A stretch of 64,000 nt of DNA, taken from NCBI GenBank assembly GCA_028277645.1, contig JANQFV010000028.1, positions 62,001 through 126,000 on the forward strand. The letters are read 5' to 3'. The notes under the pieces were generated by a model, which worked only from the letters and a program-made list of their open reading frames with translations, did not search any database and was not told where the DNA came from. The position numbers were made by a program, and so were the translations under genes. How positions within the stretch are numbered: position 1 is the first letter of the stretch; each line of letters opens with the position of its first letter. This document shows positions 17,493 through 26,733 of this stretch, piece by piece. Source of the DNA: Phycisphaerae bacterium. Lineage in GTDB: Bacteria > Planctomycetota > Phycisphaerae > UBA1845 > Fen-1342.

Positions 17493-19025
17493 CTACTCCG
17501 CCGAGTTGCGTCGTACGCTGATGATGCGCCGATCGCCCGTCGGCTCCAGGATCTCCAGGCGCACGCGGCTACCGTCCGGCGTCGACTGAAGCGACTCGTT
17601 GGGCTCGCCAACCGACTGCACCGATTCGCCGTTGCAGGACACGATGAGATTGCCCGGCTGCAATTCGTCCGAGCCGACGCGTGCCGTGTCCACGGCCATG
17701 ATCGCCACGCCACGCTGGTCGTCCTCGTACACGTTCCAAGAGCGCGTCGGACGCAGTGACCGCAGTGCACGAACCTCCAGCCCGAGCTGCGGCAACTCGC
17801 GACTCTGCTTCAACGGCGTATTCCAGGCCACGGTCAGATCGTCCGGCTGCAATCCCAGACGCACAAACAACGTCTTGGGCTCGCCGTCGCGGACCACCTC
17901 GAATTCTGCGCGTTCACTCGGGACCAAGTCAGCGACCTGTGCCCGAAATTGGTCGGTGCTGCGGACGTGCTCGCCGTTGACCGCCACAATCACGTCTTCG
18001 ACCTGGAGCCCGCCCTGCTCGGCCGGCGAGTCCTCCAGCACCGCGTTGACGAGCACGCCCTGCGTACTCTCGAGTCCGAAGATCTCGACATCGTCCTGAT
18101 CTACTGGCGAGTGGATGATGCCCAACCAACCGCGGCGCACCACGCCGAACGACTTGAGCTGATTCGCCACCTTGACCGCGAGGTTGGAGGGAATCGTGAA
18201 CGCGATGCCGGCGTTGCCCTCGCCGTGCGTCGCGATCGCGGTGTTCACTCCGATCACCTCGCCGCGCAGGTTCAGCAGCGGTCCGCCCGAGTTGCCTGGA
18301 TTTATCGCGGCGTCGGTCTGGATGAAGTTCTGATAGTCGATATCCACTCCGACAATCCGCGTGCGCCCGACCGCGCTGATGATCCCGTGTGTTACGGTCT
18401 GCGAAAGCCCGAACGGCGCGCCGACCGCGATCACCCAATCGCCGACCTCGACCAGGTTCGAATCGCCAAACCGCAGCGGGTGAAGGTCCGGCGCGTCGAT
18501 CTTCACGACTGCGACGTCGCTCTTCGGATCGACGCCAACGAGTTCCGCCTCGTATTCGCGGTCATCGTGCAATATGACCGTGATGTTCGAGCGGTTCTCC
18601 ACGACGTGGTTGTTCGTCATGATGTAACCGTCGCTGTCGAAGATGATGCCGCTGCCCATGCCGCCCGGGGCAGGATGGTCGCGCAGCCAGCGGTCGATCT
18701 GATCGTCCGGGATCATGTCGCGCAGGTGCTCGCGAATACGGTCGGTTTGTTCGTCGTCCGCCCGGCCGCCCTCCACGCGCAGGTGTACGACCCCCGGCCG
18801 CGCGACGTTGGCCACGAGCTTGAACGCCCGTGAGACCGCGTGGACCTCCGGTAATTCGTCGTGTAATGCCGCCAGTTCTTCGGCTGAGGCCTGAATCCGG
18901 CCGCGCTCCACCGCGTAGGCCCAATGTGTGAGCACCTGGTCCCCGACCCCCAGCCAGATCAGCGTCAGCACGGCCAGCGTCCAGACGAGAATGCCCGTTC
19001 GCGTACGAGATGAAACTGCTTGCAT
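17493..19025 (-). CDS. HtrA/DegP-type serine protease with PDZ domains
   Basis: A 510-residue envelope protease. ATG 19025 is chosen because it follows GGAGTG and starts a clear N-terminal membrane anchor/signal (GILVWTLAVLTLIWLGVG); longer frames add an unlikely arginine-rich leader. The trypsin-like triad is visible: His in YIMTNNHVVENRS, Asp in PKSDVAVVKID and Ser in INPGNSGGPLLN. The first PDZ domain (GWLGIIHSP ... GLQVEDVIVAVNGEHV) is canonical. A second, weaker PDZ-like segment ends the protein (GVAIMAVDTARVGSDELQPGNLIVSCNGESV). The role is quality control of misfolded periplasmic or envelope proteins. It is divergent from the lysine-catabolism pair across a 364-base spacer. Confidence 0.92.
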   Translation of the reverse strand: MQAVSSRTRTGILVWTLAVLTLIWLGVGDQVLTHWAYAVERGRIQASAEELAALHDELPEVHAVSRAFKLVANVARPGVVHLRVEGGRADDEQTDRIREHLRDMIPDDQIDRWLRDHPAPGGMGSGIIFDSDGYIMTNNHVVENRSNITVILHDDREYEAELVGVDPKSDVAVVKIDAPDLHPLRFGDSNLVEVGDWVIAVGAPFGLSQTVTHGIISAVGRTRIVGVDIDYQNFIQTDAAINPGNSGGPLLNLRGEVIGVNTAIATHGEGNAGIAFTIPSNLAVKVANQLKSFGVVRRGWLGIIHSPVDQDDVEIFGLESTQGVLVNAVLEDSPAEQGGLQVEDVIVAVNGEHVRSTDQFRAQVADLVPSERAEFEVVRDGEPKTLFVRLGLQPDDLTVAWNTPLKQSRELPQLGLEVRALRSLRPTRSWNVYEDDQRGVAIMAVDTARVGSDELQPGNLIVSCNGESVQSVGEPNESLQSTPDGSRVRLEILEPTGDRRIISVRRNSAE

Positions 19026-19389
19026 GACCACTGCACTCCTGTGCTGCAACAGACTTGCGGCCCCGATCCGAACCGCCTGATCGGCTCCACCGCGGCGACG
19101 CGCACCGGCCGATCTGTCTCTTATTGTATTCAAAGACCCACGCCAAGCACCTCGGAGAGGTGCCGCACGACGAAATCGCACATCCGACGTGACGGCTCGT
19201 CGGCCGCTCGATTGGCGTGTGTCCTATCGGTTCTGCGTCGGCCGCGGGGGGACCGACGCTACCGCGGCTGCGCCGGGCGTCTTGACCCGATTGTCCGGAA
19301 TCCGTTACGTTGGCGGTCTCGGGGGTCAACGGCGTCCCTGCCGCAGCGCGCGGCAAGCTGGACAAACGAGAGAATGAGCGGGAGTACGC
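19026..19389 (+). promoter_or_regulatory. 364-base divergent intergenic region with candidate promoter for the LKR gene
   Basis: No gene is supported. On the plus strand TTGACC (19282-19287) is followed by 18 bases and TACGTT (19306-19311), about 80 bases before the LKR start. The -10 matches the one proposed for the BFN gene. On the minus strand TACAAT (complement of 19123-19128) is a good -10-like hexamer for the protease, but I see no convincing -35 at the right distance. Confidence 0.4.
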
Positions 19390-20682
19390 ATGATCGGTAT
19401 TCGGCACGAGGACAAGAGCACCTGGGAAGGGCGCGTTCCGCTCACCCCGGCCGACCTGAAGAACCTGATCGCGCATCACGGCCTGCAATTCACCGTGCAG
19501 ACCTCGCAGACCCGCGCTTTCAAGGACGACGAGTTCCGCACGGCCGGCGCCGCGATCAGCGACAACCTCGCCGAGTGCCCCATCATCATGGGCGTGAAGG
19601 AGATTCCGCCGGAAAAGCTGGAGGCCGGCAGGACGTATGTCTATTTCTCGCACACGATTAAAGGGCAGCCCGCCAACATGCCGGCGTTGCGGCGCCTGCT
19701 GGAGTTGGGCTGCAATCTGATCGACTACGAACGCATCGTCGACGATCAGAACCGCCGGCTGGTGTTCTTCGGGCGCTACGCCGGCCTGGCTGGGATGATC
19801 GACACGCTATGGGCTTTGGGTCAGCGGCTACAGCACGAGGGGATCACAAGCCCATTCGCCCAGGTTCAGCCGGCGCACAAGTACGATGATCTGGAGCATT
19901 TCTCACGTGAGATCGCGAAGGTCGCGGAGCCCATCCGCAGCAATGGCATCCCCGAGCAACTCCGACCGCTGGTGTGCGGCTTTGCCGGCTATGGCCAGGT
20001 CTCGCAGGGTGCGCAGGCGATCTTCGATCAGCTTCCGGTAACGGAAGTGTCGCCGGCGGATCTCGGACATCTCGAGCCGCGCGGGGATACGTGCTACAAA
20101 GTCGTCTTCCGCGAAGAGCACCTGGCCGAGCGCATCGACGCGTCGCAACCGTTCGCGCTTCAGGAATACTACAAACACCCGGAGCGCTACCGGGCGAGCT
20201 TCTTCCCGTGCGCACGGCACCTCACGCTGCTGGTGAACTGCATCTACTGGGAACCGAAATACCCGTACCTGATCACGCGCGAGCAATTCGCCGACCTCTA
20301 CGCGCCCGGCACACAGCCGCGACTGCGCGTCGTCGGCGACATCACCTGTGACATCGACGGTTCGGTCGCGTGTACGACGCGCTCCACCGATCCGTCGAAC
20401 CCGATCTACGTGTACGACCCGCAGACCGGCAAGGCCGTCGACGGAGTCTCCGGCCACGGCCCCGTCGTGCTGGCGGTGGACTTTCTGCCGTGCGAGCTGC
20501 CGATTGACGCTTCGCGGCATTTCAGCCAGGCGTTGCTGCCTTTCGTTCCGGCCCTCGGAAAGGCCGATTTCAGTAAGCCGCTGGCACAGAGCGGACTTCC
20601 GTCGGAGCTGCAACGCGCCACGATCATCTGGCGCGGTGAATTGACGGAGCCGTATCGCTACCTAAGTGAACATGTGCGCTGA
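19390..20682 (+). CDS. Lysine-ketoglutarate reductase (LKR half of AASS-type saccharopine pathway)
   Basis: A 430-residue protein that closely follows the N-terminal LKR half of animal/plant alpha-aminoadipic semialdehyde synthase. Phrases in order are IGIRHEDKSTWEGRVPLTP, YVYFSHTIKGQPANMPAL, LIDYERIVDDQNRRLVFFG, GFAGYGQVSQGAQAIFDQL, YKHPERYRASFFP and LLVNCIYWEPKYPYLITR. LKR condenses lysine and 2-oxoglutarate to saccharopine with NADPH. The fold is the alanine dehydrogenase/transhydrogenase type. GGGAG lies 6 bases before the ATG. The matching SDH half is the next gene, 72 bases downstream, so the eukaryotic fusion is split here. The next pathway enzyme (aminoadipate semialdehyde dehydrogenase) is not in the window. 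Confidence 0.85.
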   Translation: MIGIRHEDKSTWEGRVPLTPADLKNLIAHHGLQFTVQTSQTRAFKDDEFRTAGAAISDNLAECPIIMGVKEIPPEKLEAGRTYVYFSHTIKGQPANMPALRRLLELGCNLIDYERIVDDQNRRLVFFGRYAGLAGMIDTLWALGQRLQHEGITSPFAQVQPAHKYDDLEHFSREIAKVAEPIRSNGIPEQLRPLVCGFAGYGQVSQGAQAIFDQLPVTEVSPADLGHLEPRGDTCYKVVFREEHLAERIDASQPFALQEYYKHPERYRASFFPCARHLTLLVNCIYWEPKYPYLITREQFADLYAPGTQPRLRVVGDITCDIDGSVACTTRSTDPSNPIYVYDPQTGKAVDGVSGHGPVVLAVDFLPCELPIDASRHFSQALLPFVPALGKADFSKPLAQSGLPSELQRATIIWRGELTEPYRYLSEHVR

Positions 20683-20754
20683 ACGCCCCGGTGCCGTTGC
20701 TGGCGACGGGCGCTGTCCGATTCAAGATTCGATCGCGTCAAGCAGGAGAGAGTG

Positions 20755-22080
20755 ATGAAGAAAGTCCTGGTGCTCGGTGCCGGTCTCGTGTCCCGTCCGT
20801 TGGTGCGTTATCTGTTGGATCAGCCGGACTTCAAAGTGACGGTGGCCAGCCGCACGGTCAGCAAGGCCGAGTCGCTGATCGACAACCATCCGGACGGCAC
20901 TGCCCTCCCGTTGCTCGCTGATGACACCGCCAAGCTCGACCAGCTCGTCGCCGAGCACGACCTGGCGATCAGCCTGCTGCCCGCGCCACTGCACCCGGTC
21001 GTGGCGGAGATGTGCATCCGGCACCGCAAGCACATGGCAACCACTTCGTACGTCAGTGAGAAAATGCAATCGTATGACGGGCCAGCGCGCGACGCCGGGG
21101 TCATGGTGCTCAACGAGTGCGGCGTCGACCCTGGTATCGACCACATGTCCGCTATGCGAGTCATTCACGACGTCGAACAGCGCGGCGGTAAGGTCGTGAG
21201 CTTTCGCTCCTACTGCGGTGGTCTGCCGGCGCCCGAGGCCAACGACAACCCGTGGGGCTACAAGTTTTCATGGAGCCCACGCGCCGTCTGCACCGCCGGC
21301 AAGAACTCCGCCTGCTACCGCGAGAACGGTCAGCAGGTCGACGTGCCCGGACCCGAGCTGTTCACGCACGTCGACCAGATCACCGTGGAAGGCATCGGCG
21401 AGTTGGAGGCCTATCCCAATCGCGACTCACTCGGCTACATCGATCTGTACGGGCTCGAGGGTATTGACACGATGTTCCGCGGGACGTTCCGCTATCGCGG
21501 CTGGTGCCGCTGTCTCAAGAAGGTGGTTGACCTAGGGCTGCTGTCTGAAGATCCGGCCACCTACACCCCCGGGACTACGTTCAAGGGCTGGTTGGCGAAT
21601 CTCACCGGGATCAGCGCCGACGGCGATATTCGCGCAGCACTCGCTGAGAAGATCGACCTCCCGGCCAACGACGACGTGCTAGACCGATTCGCGTGGCTCG
21701 GGCTGCTGTCTGATGACGAGCTGCCGATCGTCGGCGCGGAAACGACACCGCTCGACATTCTCGCCGCCCGCATGGGCGAGAAGATGCCCTACCAGCCCGG
21801 TGAACGCGACATGATCGTCCTGGTACATCGCTTCATCGCCCGCTTCCCCGACGGCAAGGAAGAGAAGATCTCATCGACACTCATCGACTACGGCCAACCG
21901 GACGGCGACAGCTCGATGGCCCGCACGGTCAGTCTGCCCGTGGCGATCGGGGCGCGGTTGATTCTCACCGGGGCCATCGCCGAGACCGGCGTACACATTC
22001 CGGTGAAACCGGAGATCTACAACCCGATTCTCGACGAACTGGCAACTATGGACATCCGTTGCGAAGAGCGCACGGAATAA
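20755..22080 (+). CDS. Saccharopine dehydrogenase, glutamate-forming (SDH half of AASS type)
   Basis: A 441-residue enzyme that oxidises saccharopine to aminoadipate semialdehyde plus glutamate. The N-terminal NAD-binding fold is KKVLVLGAGLVSRPLVRYLL. Family phrases are LAISLLPAPLHPVVAEMC, ECGVDPGIDHMSAMR, SYCGGLPAPEANDNPWGYKFSWSP and LEAYPNRDSLGYIDLYG, matching the C-terminal half of animal AASS and yeast Lys9. ATG 20755 is preferred over the adjacent GTG 20752 because of AGGAGAG just upstream. It forms an operon with the LKR gene, which implies lysine degradation rather than the fungal biosynthetic direction. That direction is an inference from the gene pair. Confidence 0.87.
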   Translation: MKKVLVLGAGLVSRPLVRYLLDQPDFKVTVASRTVSKAESLIDNHPDGTALPLLADDTAKLDQLVAEHDLAISLLPAPLHPVVAEMCIRHRKHMATTSYVSEKMQSYDGPARDAGVMVLNECGVDPGIDHMSAMRVIHDVEQRGGKVVSFRSYCGGLPAPEANDNPWGYKFSWSPRAVCTAGKNSACYRENGQQVDVPGPELFTHVDQITVEGIGELEAYPNRDSLGYIDLYGLEGIDTMFRGTFRYRGWCRCLKKVVDLGLLSEDPATYTPGTTFKGWLANLTGISADGDIRAALAEKIDLPANDDVLDRFAWLGLLSDDELPIVGAETTPLDILAARMGEKMPYQPGERDMIVLVHRFIARFPDGKEEKISSTLIDYGQPDGDSSMARTVSLPVAIGARLILTGAIAETGVHIPVKPEIYNPILDELATMDIRCEERTE

Positions 22081-22105
22081 GACGCAGTGGCCCGGCACCT
22101 TCGCG

Positions 22106-23215
22106 CTAGCCCGGCAACGGAGGGGCAGGTACATCTTCTTCGGGCTTCGGCAGAAATTCGCTGACGTCCAAACCGCCTGCGGCGGCCGAATAGCGCTGCG
22201 CGAAGTCCGGGAGTGTTGCCGGCGTGACCAGCTCGCACGGGATGCGGGCTGCGCGCGTCGAATGGCGCTGCTCGGCGTAGAGCGCCTCCACCGCCAATTC
22301 GACCGCCCTGTGTCCGATCTCGCCGTCCAGCGGACCAACCAGCGCCGCGGCTGTGCCCGGCTCGTCCGGAGTGCCCAGCCGTTCCCAGAGTTTCGGCACC
22401 GCGGACAGCGTCGCGAACCGGAAGCCATCATTCAATTGCCGCAAGCGACGCTCCCATCCGGCGCGGTCCACGAGCCAGGGCTCCGGCGTTAGCGTTACCA
22501 CGAGTGAAGTGTGCGGAAACAGGTTGAGCAATTCCTCGACCATGACTGCGGGCGTGACCTCGGTCGCCGCGCCGCCCGGGTCGGGCAACGCCTTCAACAT
22601 GCTCAGGCCGTATTGCCGGCGCGCGGCGTTGACGAAGCGCTGGTGGATGCGCGTATCCCGCGGGCTGCGATCGCGCTGGTGAACCAGCACGTATGACTTC
22701 CCGCCCGCGGCCACAGCTTCCAGATTGTCGGCGAGCAGCTCGGCGCCATCGGTCAAGGCCACTTCGACATGCGCGTAGATGCGGTCATCCTGGGGTGGTG
22801 TGCCCATGGTTACCAGAAACACGTTGGCGCGGATCACACGGTCGATCGCCTCAGCGGCCACTTCAGGATCAGTGACGTACAGGCAGAGCGCGGCCGGCCG
22901 ATGCTCCAGCACCGCGCCCACCGCTCGACTCAGTTCAGCCGTACCTGCCTCGCGTGGGCAGGCGAAGTCGCCTTGAATCGCGGTCAGCCCTTCGAAGTAG
23001 CGTCTGCCGCCGCCCATCACCGCGTGCGATTCCGGAGCGTCCGCGGGCGGGCCGACAAAAGCGATCAGCGTGCCACGCACGGGACGGCGCGGCGTGCCCG
23101 CTGATCCCGCCGAGCCGTCGCAGCCCGTAACGTTCGCTGTAATAACAAGATATAGCGCGAGGCGCAAGCAAGCCGCGCACGACATTGGGCTCCGTCGTCT
23201 GCTGAGGAATCTCAT
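22106..23215 (-). CDS. Orphan periplasmic-binding-protein-like lipoprotein
   Basis: A 369-residue protein with a signal peptide and lipobox ANVTGC (Cys near residue 32). The body has the alternating alpha/beta layout of sugar-type ABC substrate-binding proteins (Peripla_BP_4). It starts GTLIAFVGPPADAPESHAVMGGGRRYFEG, then has PAALCLYVTDPEVAAEAIDRVIRANVFLVTMGTPP, and a second lobe with SYVLVHQRDRSPRDTRIHQRFVNAARRQY. No ABC permease or ATPase of the matching class is nearby, so it may be a sensor-like or solitary binding lipoprotein. GAAGG lies upstream of the ATG; a later ATG at 23185 is possible. The ligand cannot be predicted. Confidence 0.6.
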   Translation of the reverse strand: MRFLSRRRSPMSCAACLRLALYLVITANVTGCDGSAGSAGTPRRPVRGTLIAFVGPPADAPESHAVMGGGRRYFEGLTAIQGDFACPREAGTAELSRAVGAVLEHRPAALCLYVTDPEVAAEAIDRVIRANVFLVTMGTPPQDDRIYAHVEVALTDGAELLADNLEAVAAGGKSYVLVHQRDRSPRDTRIHQRFVNAARRQYGLSMLKALPDPGGAATEVTPAVMVEELLNLFPHTSLVVTLTPEPWLVDRAGWERRLRQLNDGFRFATLSAVPKLWERLGTPDEPGTAAALVGPLDGEIGHRAVELAVEALYAEQRHSTRAARIPCELVTPATLPDFAQRYSAAAGGLDVSEFLPKPEEDVPAPPLPG

Positions 23216-23267
23216 TTTCGGACCTTCACGAGGTGGTCACGCTGCACCCGGGGCTGGCCGATGAAGG

Positions 23268-23273
23268 TATAAT
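23268..23273 (+). promoter_or_regulatory. Perfect TATAAT -10 hexamer before the low-complexity secreted protein gene
   Basis: TATAAT at 23268-23273, 54 bases before the ATG at 23327, in an otherwise GC-rich divergent spacer. No good -35 hexamer is found at 16-18 bases, so it may rely on an activator or an alternative element. Confidence 0.4.
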
Positions 23274-23326
23274 AAGGTGTGACGTGGAGGGAACATAGGT
23301 TCGGTACGCGCGAAAGAGGTACGCCC

Positions 23327-24217
23327 ATGCGACTCGCAGTCCTTTCGGCACTTACGCTGATGATCGTCTCGCTCGCCTTGCCGGCGAACGCCCAGACCGT
23401 CGTAGAGACCAATGAGGAATCTGTACGGGCCTCCGGCGGTACGCCGGGTAGTTGGGTCCAGCGAGCAATCACGCGGCACACCGGTTACATCGGCGCACGC
23501 GTCAACGCCGCTCGAGGTGGAAACGCCGCCGGGACGACTACAGAGGGAACGGGGACAACCGGCATCAGCAGTTCATCCACCAGCGGCCTGAACTCTCTGC
23601 TGAACCTCGCCGGATTGGGATCTCTGGGCAGCCTGACGAGCAGCCTGGGAAGCCTCGGTAGCCTGGCTGGCGGTACGTCGACCACCACCTCCAGCGACTC
23701 CGGCACATCGTCCAGTGACGCGGGCGCTCTGGCCGATCTGCTAGCACTGCGGGATGCCAACACGAAACCGAGCAACGCACAGACGATCAACGCCGTCGAG
23801 ACAGGTAAGACCGCCACGCAGCAGTCGGCAGACTCTGTACGCGTGGGCGGTTCCGCGATCAACCGGCTGACGAAGCCCGAAGATCGCTTCCAGACGTCGA
23901 CCACCGATGAGCCCAAGTTCGTCACGCGGTGGGCCAACTCGATGCTACAGAGCGTCTTCAGCGCTTTAACCTTCGGCCTGCAATCCCGCGATTTCATTGA
24001 CGCCATGAAGTCCGCCATCGCACCTTTGTTCACGCCGACCACCACCGACGGCGGAACCGACAACACGGACAACACGGGCAACTCCGGTGATGGCAGTGGC
24101 GATGGCACAGGCTCGAATGGTTCAAATAACAACGGCACCGACTCGAATACCGGAGGCGGTATCGAGGATCTTGATCCGTCGGACGGATCCGATAGCGACG
24201 GCGGCTCGATTATCTAA
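23327..24217 (+). CDS. Low-complexity secreted protein, unknown function
   Basis: A 296-residue protein starting at ATG 23327, behind AAGAGG; the longer frame from 23279 would place the signal peptide internally. A signal peptide ends in ALPANA-QT near residue 22. A Gly/Ser/Thr-rich region follows (about residues 65-140) containing leucine-spaced repeats LGSLGSLTSSLGSLGSLAGG. A more ordered segment spans about residues 160-235 (RFQTSTTDEPKFVTRWANSMLQSVFSALTFGLQSRDFIDAM). The tail is Asp/Asn/Gly/Ser-rich and acidic. I do not recognise the family. The layout suggests a secreted or surface protein with flexible linkers. It stands alone on its strand with its own -10 element. Confidence 0.7.
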   Translation: MRLAVLSALTLMIVSLALPANAQTVVETNEESVRASGGTPGSWVQRAITRHTGYIGARVNAARGGNAAGTTTEGTGTTGISSSSTSGLNSLLNLAGLGSLGSLTSSLGSLGSLAGGTSTTTSSDSGTSSSDAGALADLLALRDANTKPSNAQTINAVETGKTATQQSADSVRVGGSAINRLTKPEDRFQTSTTDEPKFVTRWANSMLQSVFSALTFGLQSRDFIDAMKSAIAPLFTPTTTDGGTDNTDNTGNSGDGSGDGTGSNGSNNNGTDSNTGGGIEDLDPSDGSDSDGGSII

Positions 24218-24478
24218 CACACGTCTTGAAGTTGCCGCGCCTGTCCGACGATGCACAATTCGATGTAAGCGTCCCTCGGCGTGGCGGGCCCCAACGGCAC
24301 CGCGACACGGGGGCGATGAGGAGTAGTAGAGGATACCTGTGTAGCGCGGACCGGTAACCGGCTCGGCGGTGTGTCCGCACACCCGGGCCGTTGGCCGGAT
24401 GTCAGCGGTCCAAGCAGTGGGTGCGATTCGTCACGCCGACGCGTAGCGCTACCAAGCACACGGATGGGCAGGTGTACC

Positions 24479-25516
24479 ATGTCAACGCCTCCGACGGATG
24501 CAAGCCGTACCAAGACCGTAGCTACAACCCTGCTGATCGTGAATGTGTTCGGCTCGTTGCTCGCGTGGGGGTACGGCATTTACGGACTATCGATGGGGGG
24601 CAGCGCCGTCGTCGGCGTCGGATATCTGGTCGTGGGAATCCTGACGCTGGTCTTCGGACTGCTGCTGTACTCGCAACTGATGATCCTGCAGAAATTCTTG
24701 GGCTACTCGTATCGGGCTTACGAGGCGCTTCTGGCCAATGCCGAGCTGCAACGCCGAACCGAGGAGCACATGCGGCTGATTGCGGAAAACAGCAATCTCT
24801 CGGAGTGGGCCAAGCGCGTCGTCTATCGCGAAAAAGACTTCGAGTTCCTGCGTGACACGATCCACGGCGCCCTGGTGCGCCAGGATTGGGAGGCCGCCGA
24901 GCACCTGATTTCGGACGTGGATACCGAGTTTGGCTATCACGACGAGGCCGCGAAGCTCCGGCAGCAACTCGACGAAGCCCGCAAGGCGACCATCGACGAA
25001 CGTGTCGCCACGGCAGTCGCACGGTTCGACAAATTGTGCAAGGAGCACAAGTGGGCCCAGGCGCGCAAGGAGTGCGAGCGCCTCACCCTGCTGTATCCGG
25101 ACGAGCCGCGCATCGCGCGCCTGTCGGAAGAGATCGAGCAGGAGCGTCAGGACGTCAAGCAGGAGTTGCTCAAAGAATACGAGAAGTGTGTGGGTGGAGA
25201 AGATATCGATCGGGCCCACCGGTTACTGTTTGAGCTCGACCAGTACCTGATGCCGCAAGAGGCCGCGACCATCAAAGAATCGGCCCGGACCGTGTTCCGC
25301 GCGCGGCTGGAGCAGATCAAGACCCGCTTCAGCATCGCGGTCTCGTACAAGCAATGGCACAACGCGATCGCCGCCGGCGAGCAACTGGTTCGCGAGTTCC
25401 CCAACAGCGGCTACGCGCAGGAGATCAACAAGCTGCTGCCGACGCTGCGCGAGCGCGCCCGTAAGCAGAAGGACCTGCCGTCCCAGACTGCACACGCGGC
25501 GCTCACCGGCTCGTGA
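24479..25516 (+). CDS. Two-helix membrane protein with long helical cytoplasmic domain
   Basis: A 345-residue protein. ATG 24479 is chosen because upstream codons are arginine-rich, unlike a membrane protein start. Two transmembrane helices lie at about residues 14-36 and 40-66 (VVGVGYLVVGILTLVFGLLLY). The rest is strongly charged and alpha-helical, with coiled-coil-like heptads and TPR-like helix pairs (EHKWAQARKECERLTLLYPDEP and YKQWHNAIAAGEQLVREFPNSGYAQEI). The second phrase type is common in bacterial tetratricopeptide proteins. It may be a membrane-anchored scaffold. I do not recognise a named family. trpD follows 68 bases later. Confidence 0.65.
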   Translation: MSTPPTDASRTKTVATTLLIVNVFGSLLAWGYGIYGLSMGGSAVVGVGYLVVGILTLVFGLLLYSQLMILQKFLGYSYRAYEALLANAELQRRTEEHMRLIAENSNLSEWAKRVVYREKDFEFLRDTIHGALVRQDWEAAEHLISDVDTEFGYHDEAAKLRQQLDEARKATIDERVATAVARFDKLCKEHKWAQARKECERLTLLYPDEPRIARLSEEIEQERQDVKQELLKEYEKCVGGEDIDRAHRLLFELDQYLMPQEAATIKESARTVFRARLEQIKTRFSIAVSYKQWHNAIAAGEQLVREFPNSGYAQEINKLLPTLRERARKQKDLPSQTAHAALTGS

Positions 25517-25584
25517 GCATCGCACAGCGTTGATCGACGTAATCCTGATCATCCGCGCCTGTTCAGCGCGCGGCCTTTTCCCGC

Positions 25585-26625
25585 TTGACGACAGGGCTCA
25601 TCTTGGACACGCACGACTATCTTCGACGTCTTGTGGCCGGCGAGGACCTCACACGAGAAGACGCACGGGCGCTGTTCGATACGCTGATGGAAGATCGGCT
25701 GGAACAGCCAGTGATGGCAGCGTTGCTCACCGCGTTAGCCGCCAAGGGAGAATGCGTCGATGAAATCGTCGGCGCTGCGGAGGCGATGCGCGCGCGGGTC
25801 GCACGCGTCGCAACGCCGCCGGATACGCCAGCCATTGACACGTGCGGCACCGGCGGCGACGGCAAGCCGACCTTCAATGTTTCGACCGCGGCGGCAATCG
25901 TGGCGGCGGCCGCGGGGGCGACGGTTGCCAAGCACGGTAATCGCAGCAATGCGCGACCGAGCGGATCCGCCGAGGCGCTCGCCGAACTAGGCGTGAACGT
26001 TGACACGGAAATCCCCGTGCTCGAACGCTGCCTGCGCGAATGCCGCGTCGCGTTCCTCTATGCGATTCGTTTACATCCCGCGATGAAGCACGCCGCCCCC
26101 GTGCGCCGCGCAATGGGTGTGCGAACGATCTTCAACCTGGTGGGACCGCTGACGAATCCCGCGGGGGTACGTCGCCAGGTGCTCGGCGTGAACCGACCGA
26201 AGTTGGTCGAGACTATGCTCACGGCGTTACAGCGCCTCGGTGCCGAACGGGCCATGGTTGTCCACGGTCTGGATGGGCTGTGCGACCTGAGCGTGTCGGC
26301 GCCGACGCTCGTCGGCTGGTGGGACGGCCAGGCAGCCCGCATCGAAGAGGTCGATTGCCGCGTCATCGATGCCGAACCGGCCCCACTCGAATCCGTGCTG
26401 GTCGGCAGCCCGGCACATAGTGCTGCGCTCATTCGCGACATCTTCGACGGCGCTCGGGGATCGGCTTGCGACATGGTCGTCTTCAATGCGGCAGCCGCGT
26501 TGCAAGTCGCTGGTCTGGCCGACGACTGGGCTGCCGCCGCGGAACGCGCGCGCGCGGCGCTGGAGTCCGGCGGCGCGAGAGAAACTCTGGAAAGTTGGGT
26601 GCGGACCTCTCAGGGGCATCCCTAG
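25585..26625 (+). CDS. trpD: Anthranilate phosphoribosyltransferase
   Basis: A 346-residue enzyme that transfers the phosphoribosyl group of PRPP to anthranilate, the second step of tryptophan synthesis. The PRPP loop CGTGGDGKPTFNVST, the anthranilate-site KHGNRSNARPSGSAEAL and NLVGPLTNPAG are all conserved. The start is uncertain: TTG 25585 gives a few extra residues before ILDTHDYLRRLVAGEDLT, and a second TTG at 25603 is possible; both are non-ATG. No other trp gene is adjacent, so the pathway is dispersed in this genome. Confidence 0.93.
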   Translation: MTTGLILDTHDYLRRLVAGEDLTREDARALFDTLMEDRLEQPVMAALLTALAAKGECVDEIVGAAEAMRARVARVATPPDTPAIDTCGTGGDGKPTFNVSTAAAIVAAAAGATVAKHGNRSNARPSGSAEALAELGVNVDTEIPVLERCLRECRVAFLYAIRLHPAMKHAAPVRRAMGVRTIFNLVGPLTNPAGVRRQVLGVNRPKLVETMLTALQRLGAERAMVVHGLDGLCDLSVSAPTLVGWWDGQAARIEEVDCRVIDAEPAPLESVLVGSPAHSAALIRDIFDGARGSACDMVVFNAAAALQVAGLADDWAAAAERARAALESGGARETLESWVRTSQGHP

Positions 26626-26704
26626 TACCGATAAACCAGGAACTTAGCTCCGTGCACGGTAACGACCAAGCGCGAGCGTCACGCCCGGGACACCGCGTAC
26701 GAGT

Positions 26705-26733
26705 TTGACAACAATGTGCCGATGCGATAGCTT
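26705..26733 (+). promoter_or_regulatory. Sigma-70-type promoter for the H1/DksA fusion gene
   Basis: TTGACA (26705-26710), a 17-base spacer and TAGCTT (26728-26733). The -35 is a perfect match with ideal spacing, while the -10 is a 3-of-6 match. It lies about 110 bases before the likely TTG start at 26842, leaving a long leader in which I see no further structure. Confidence 0.5.
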
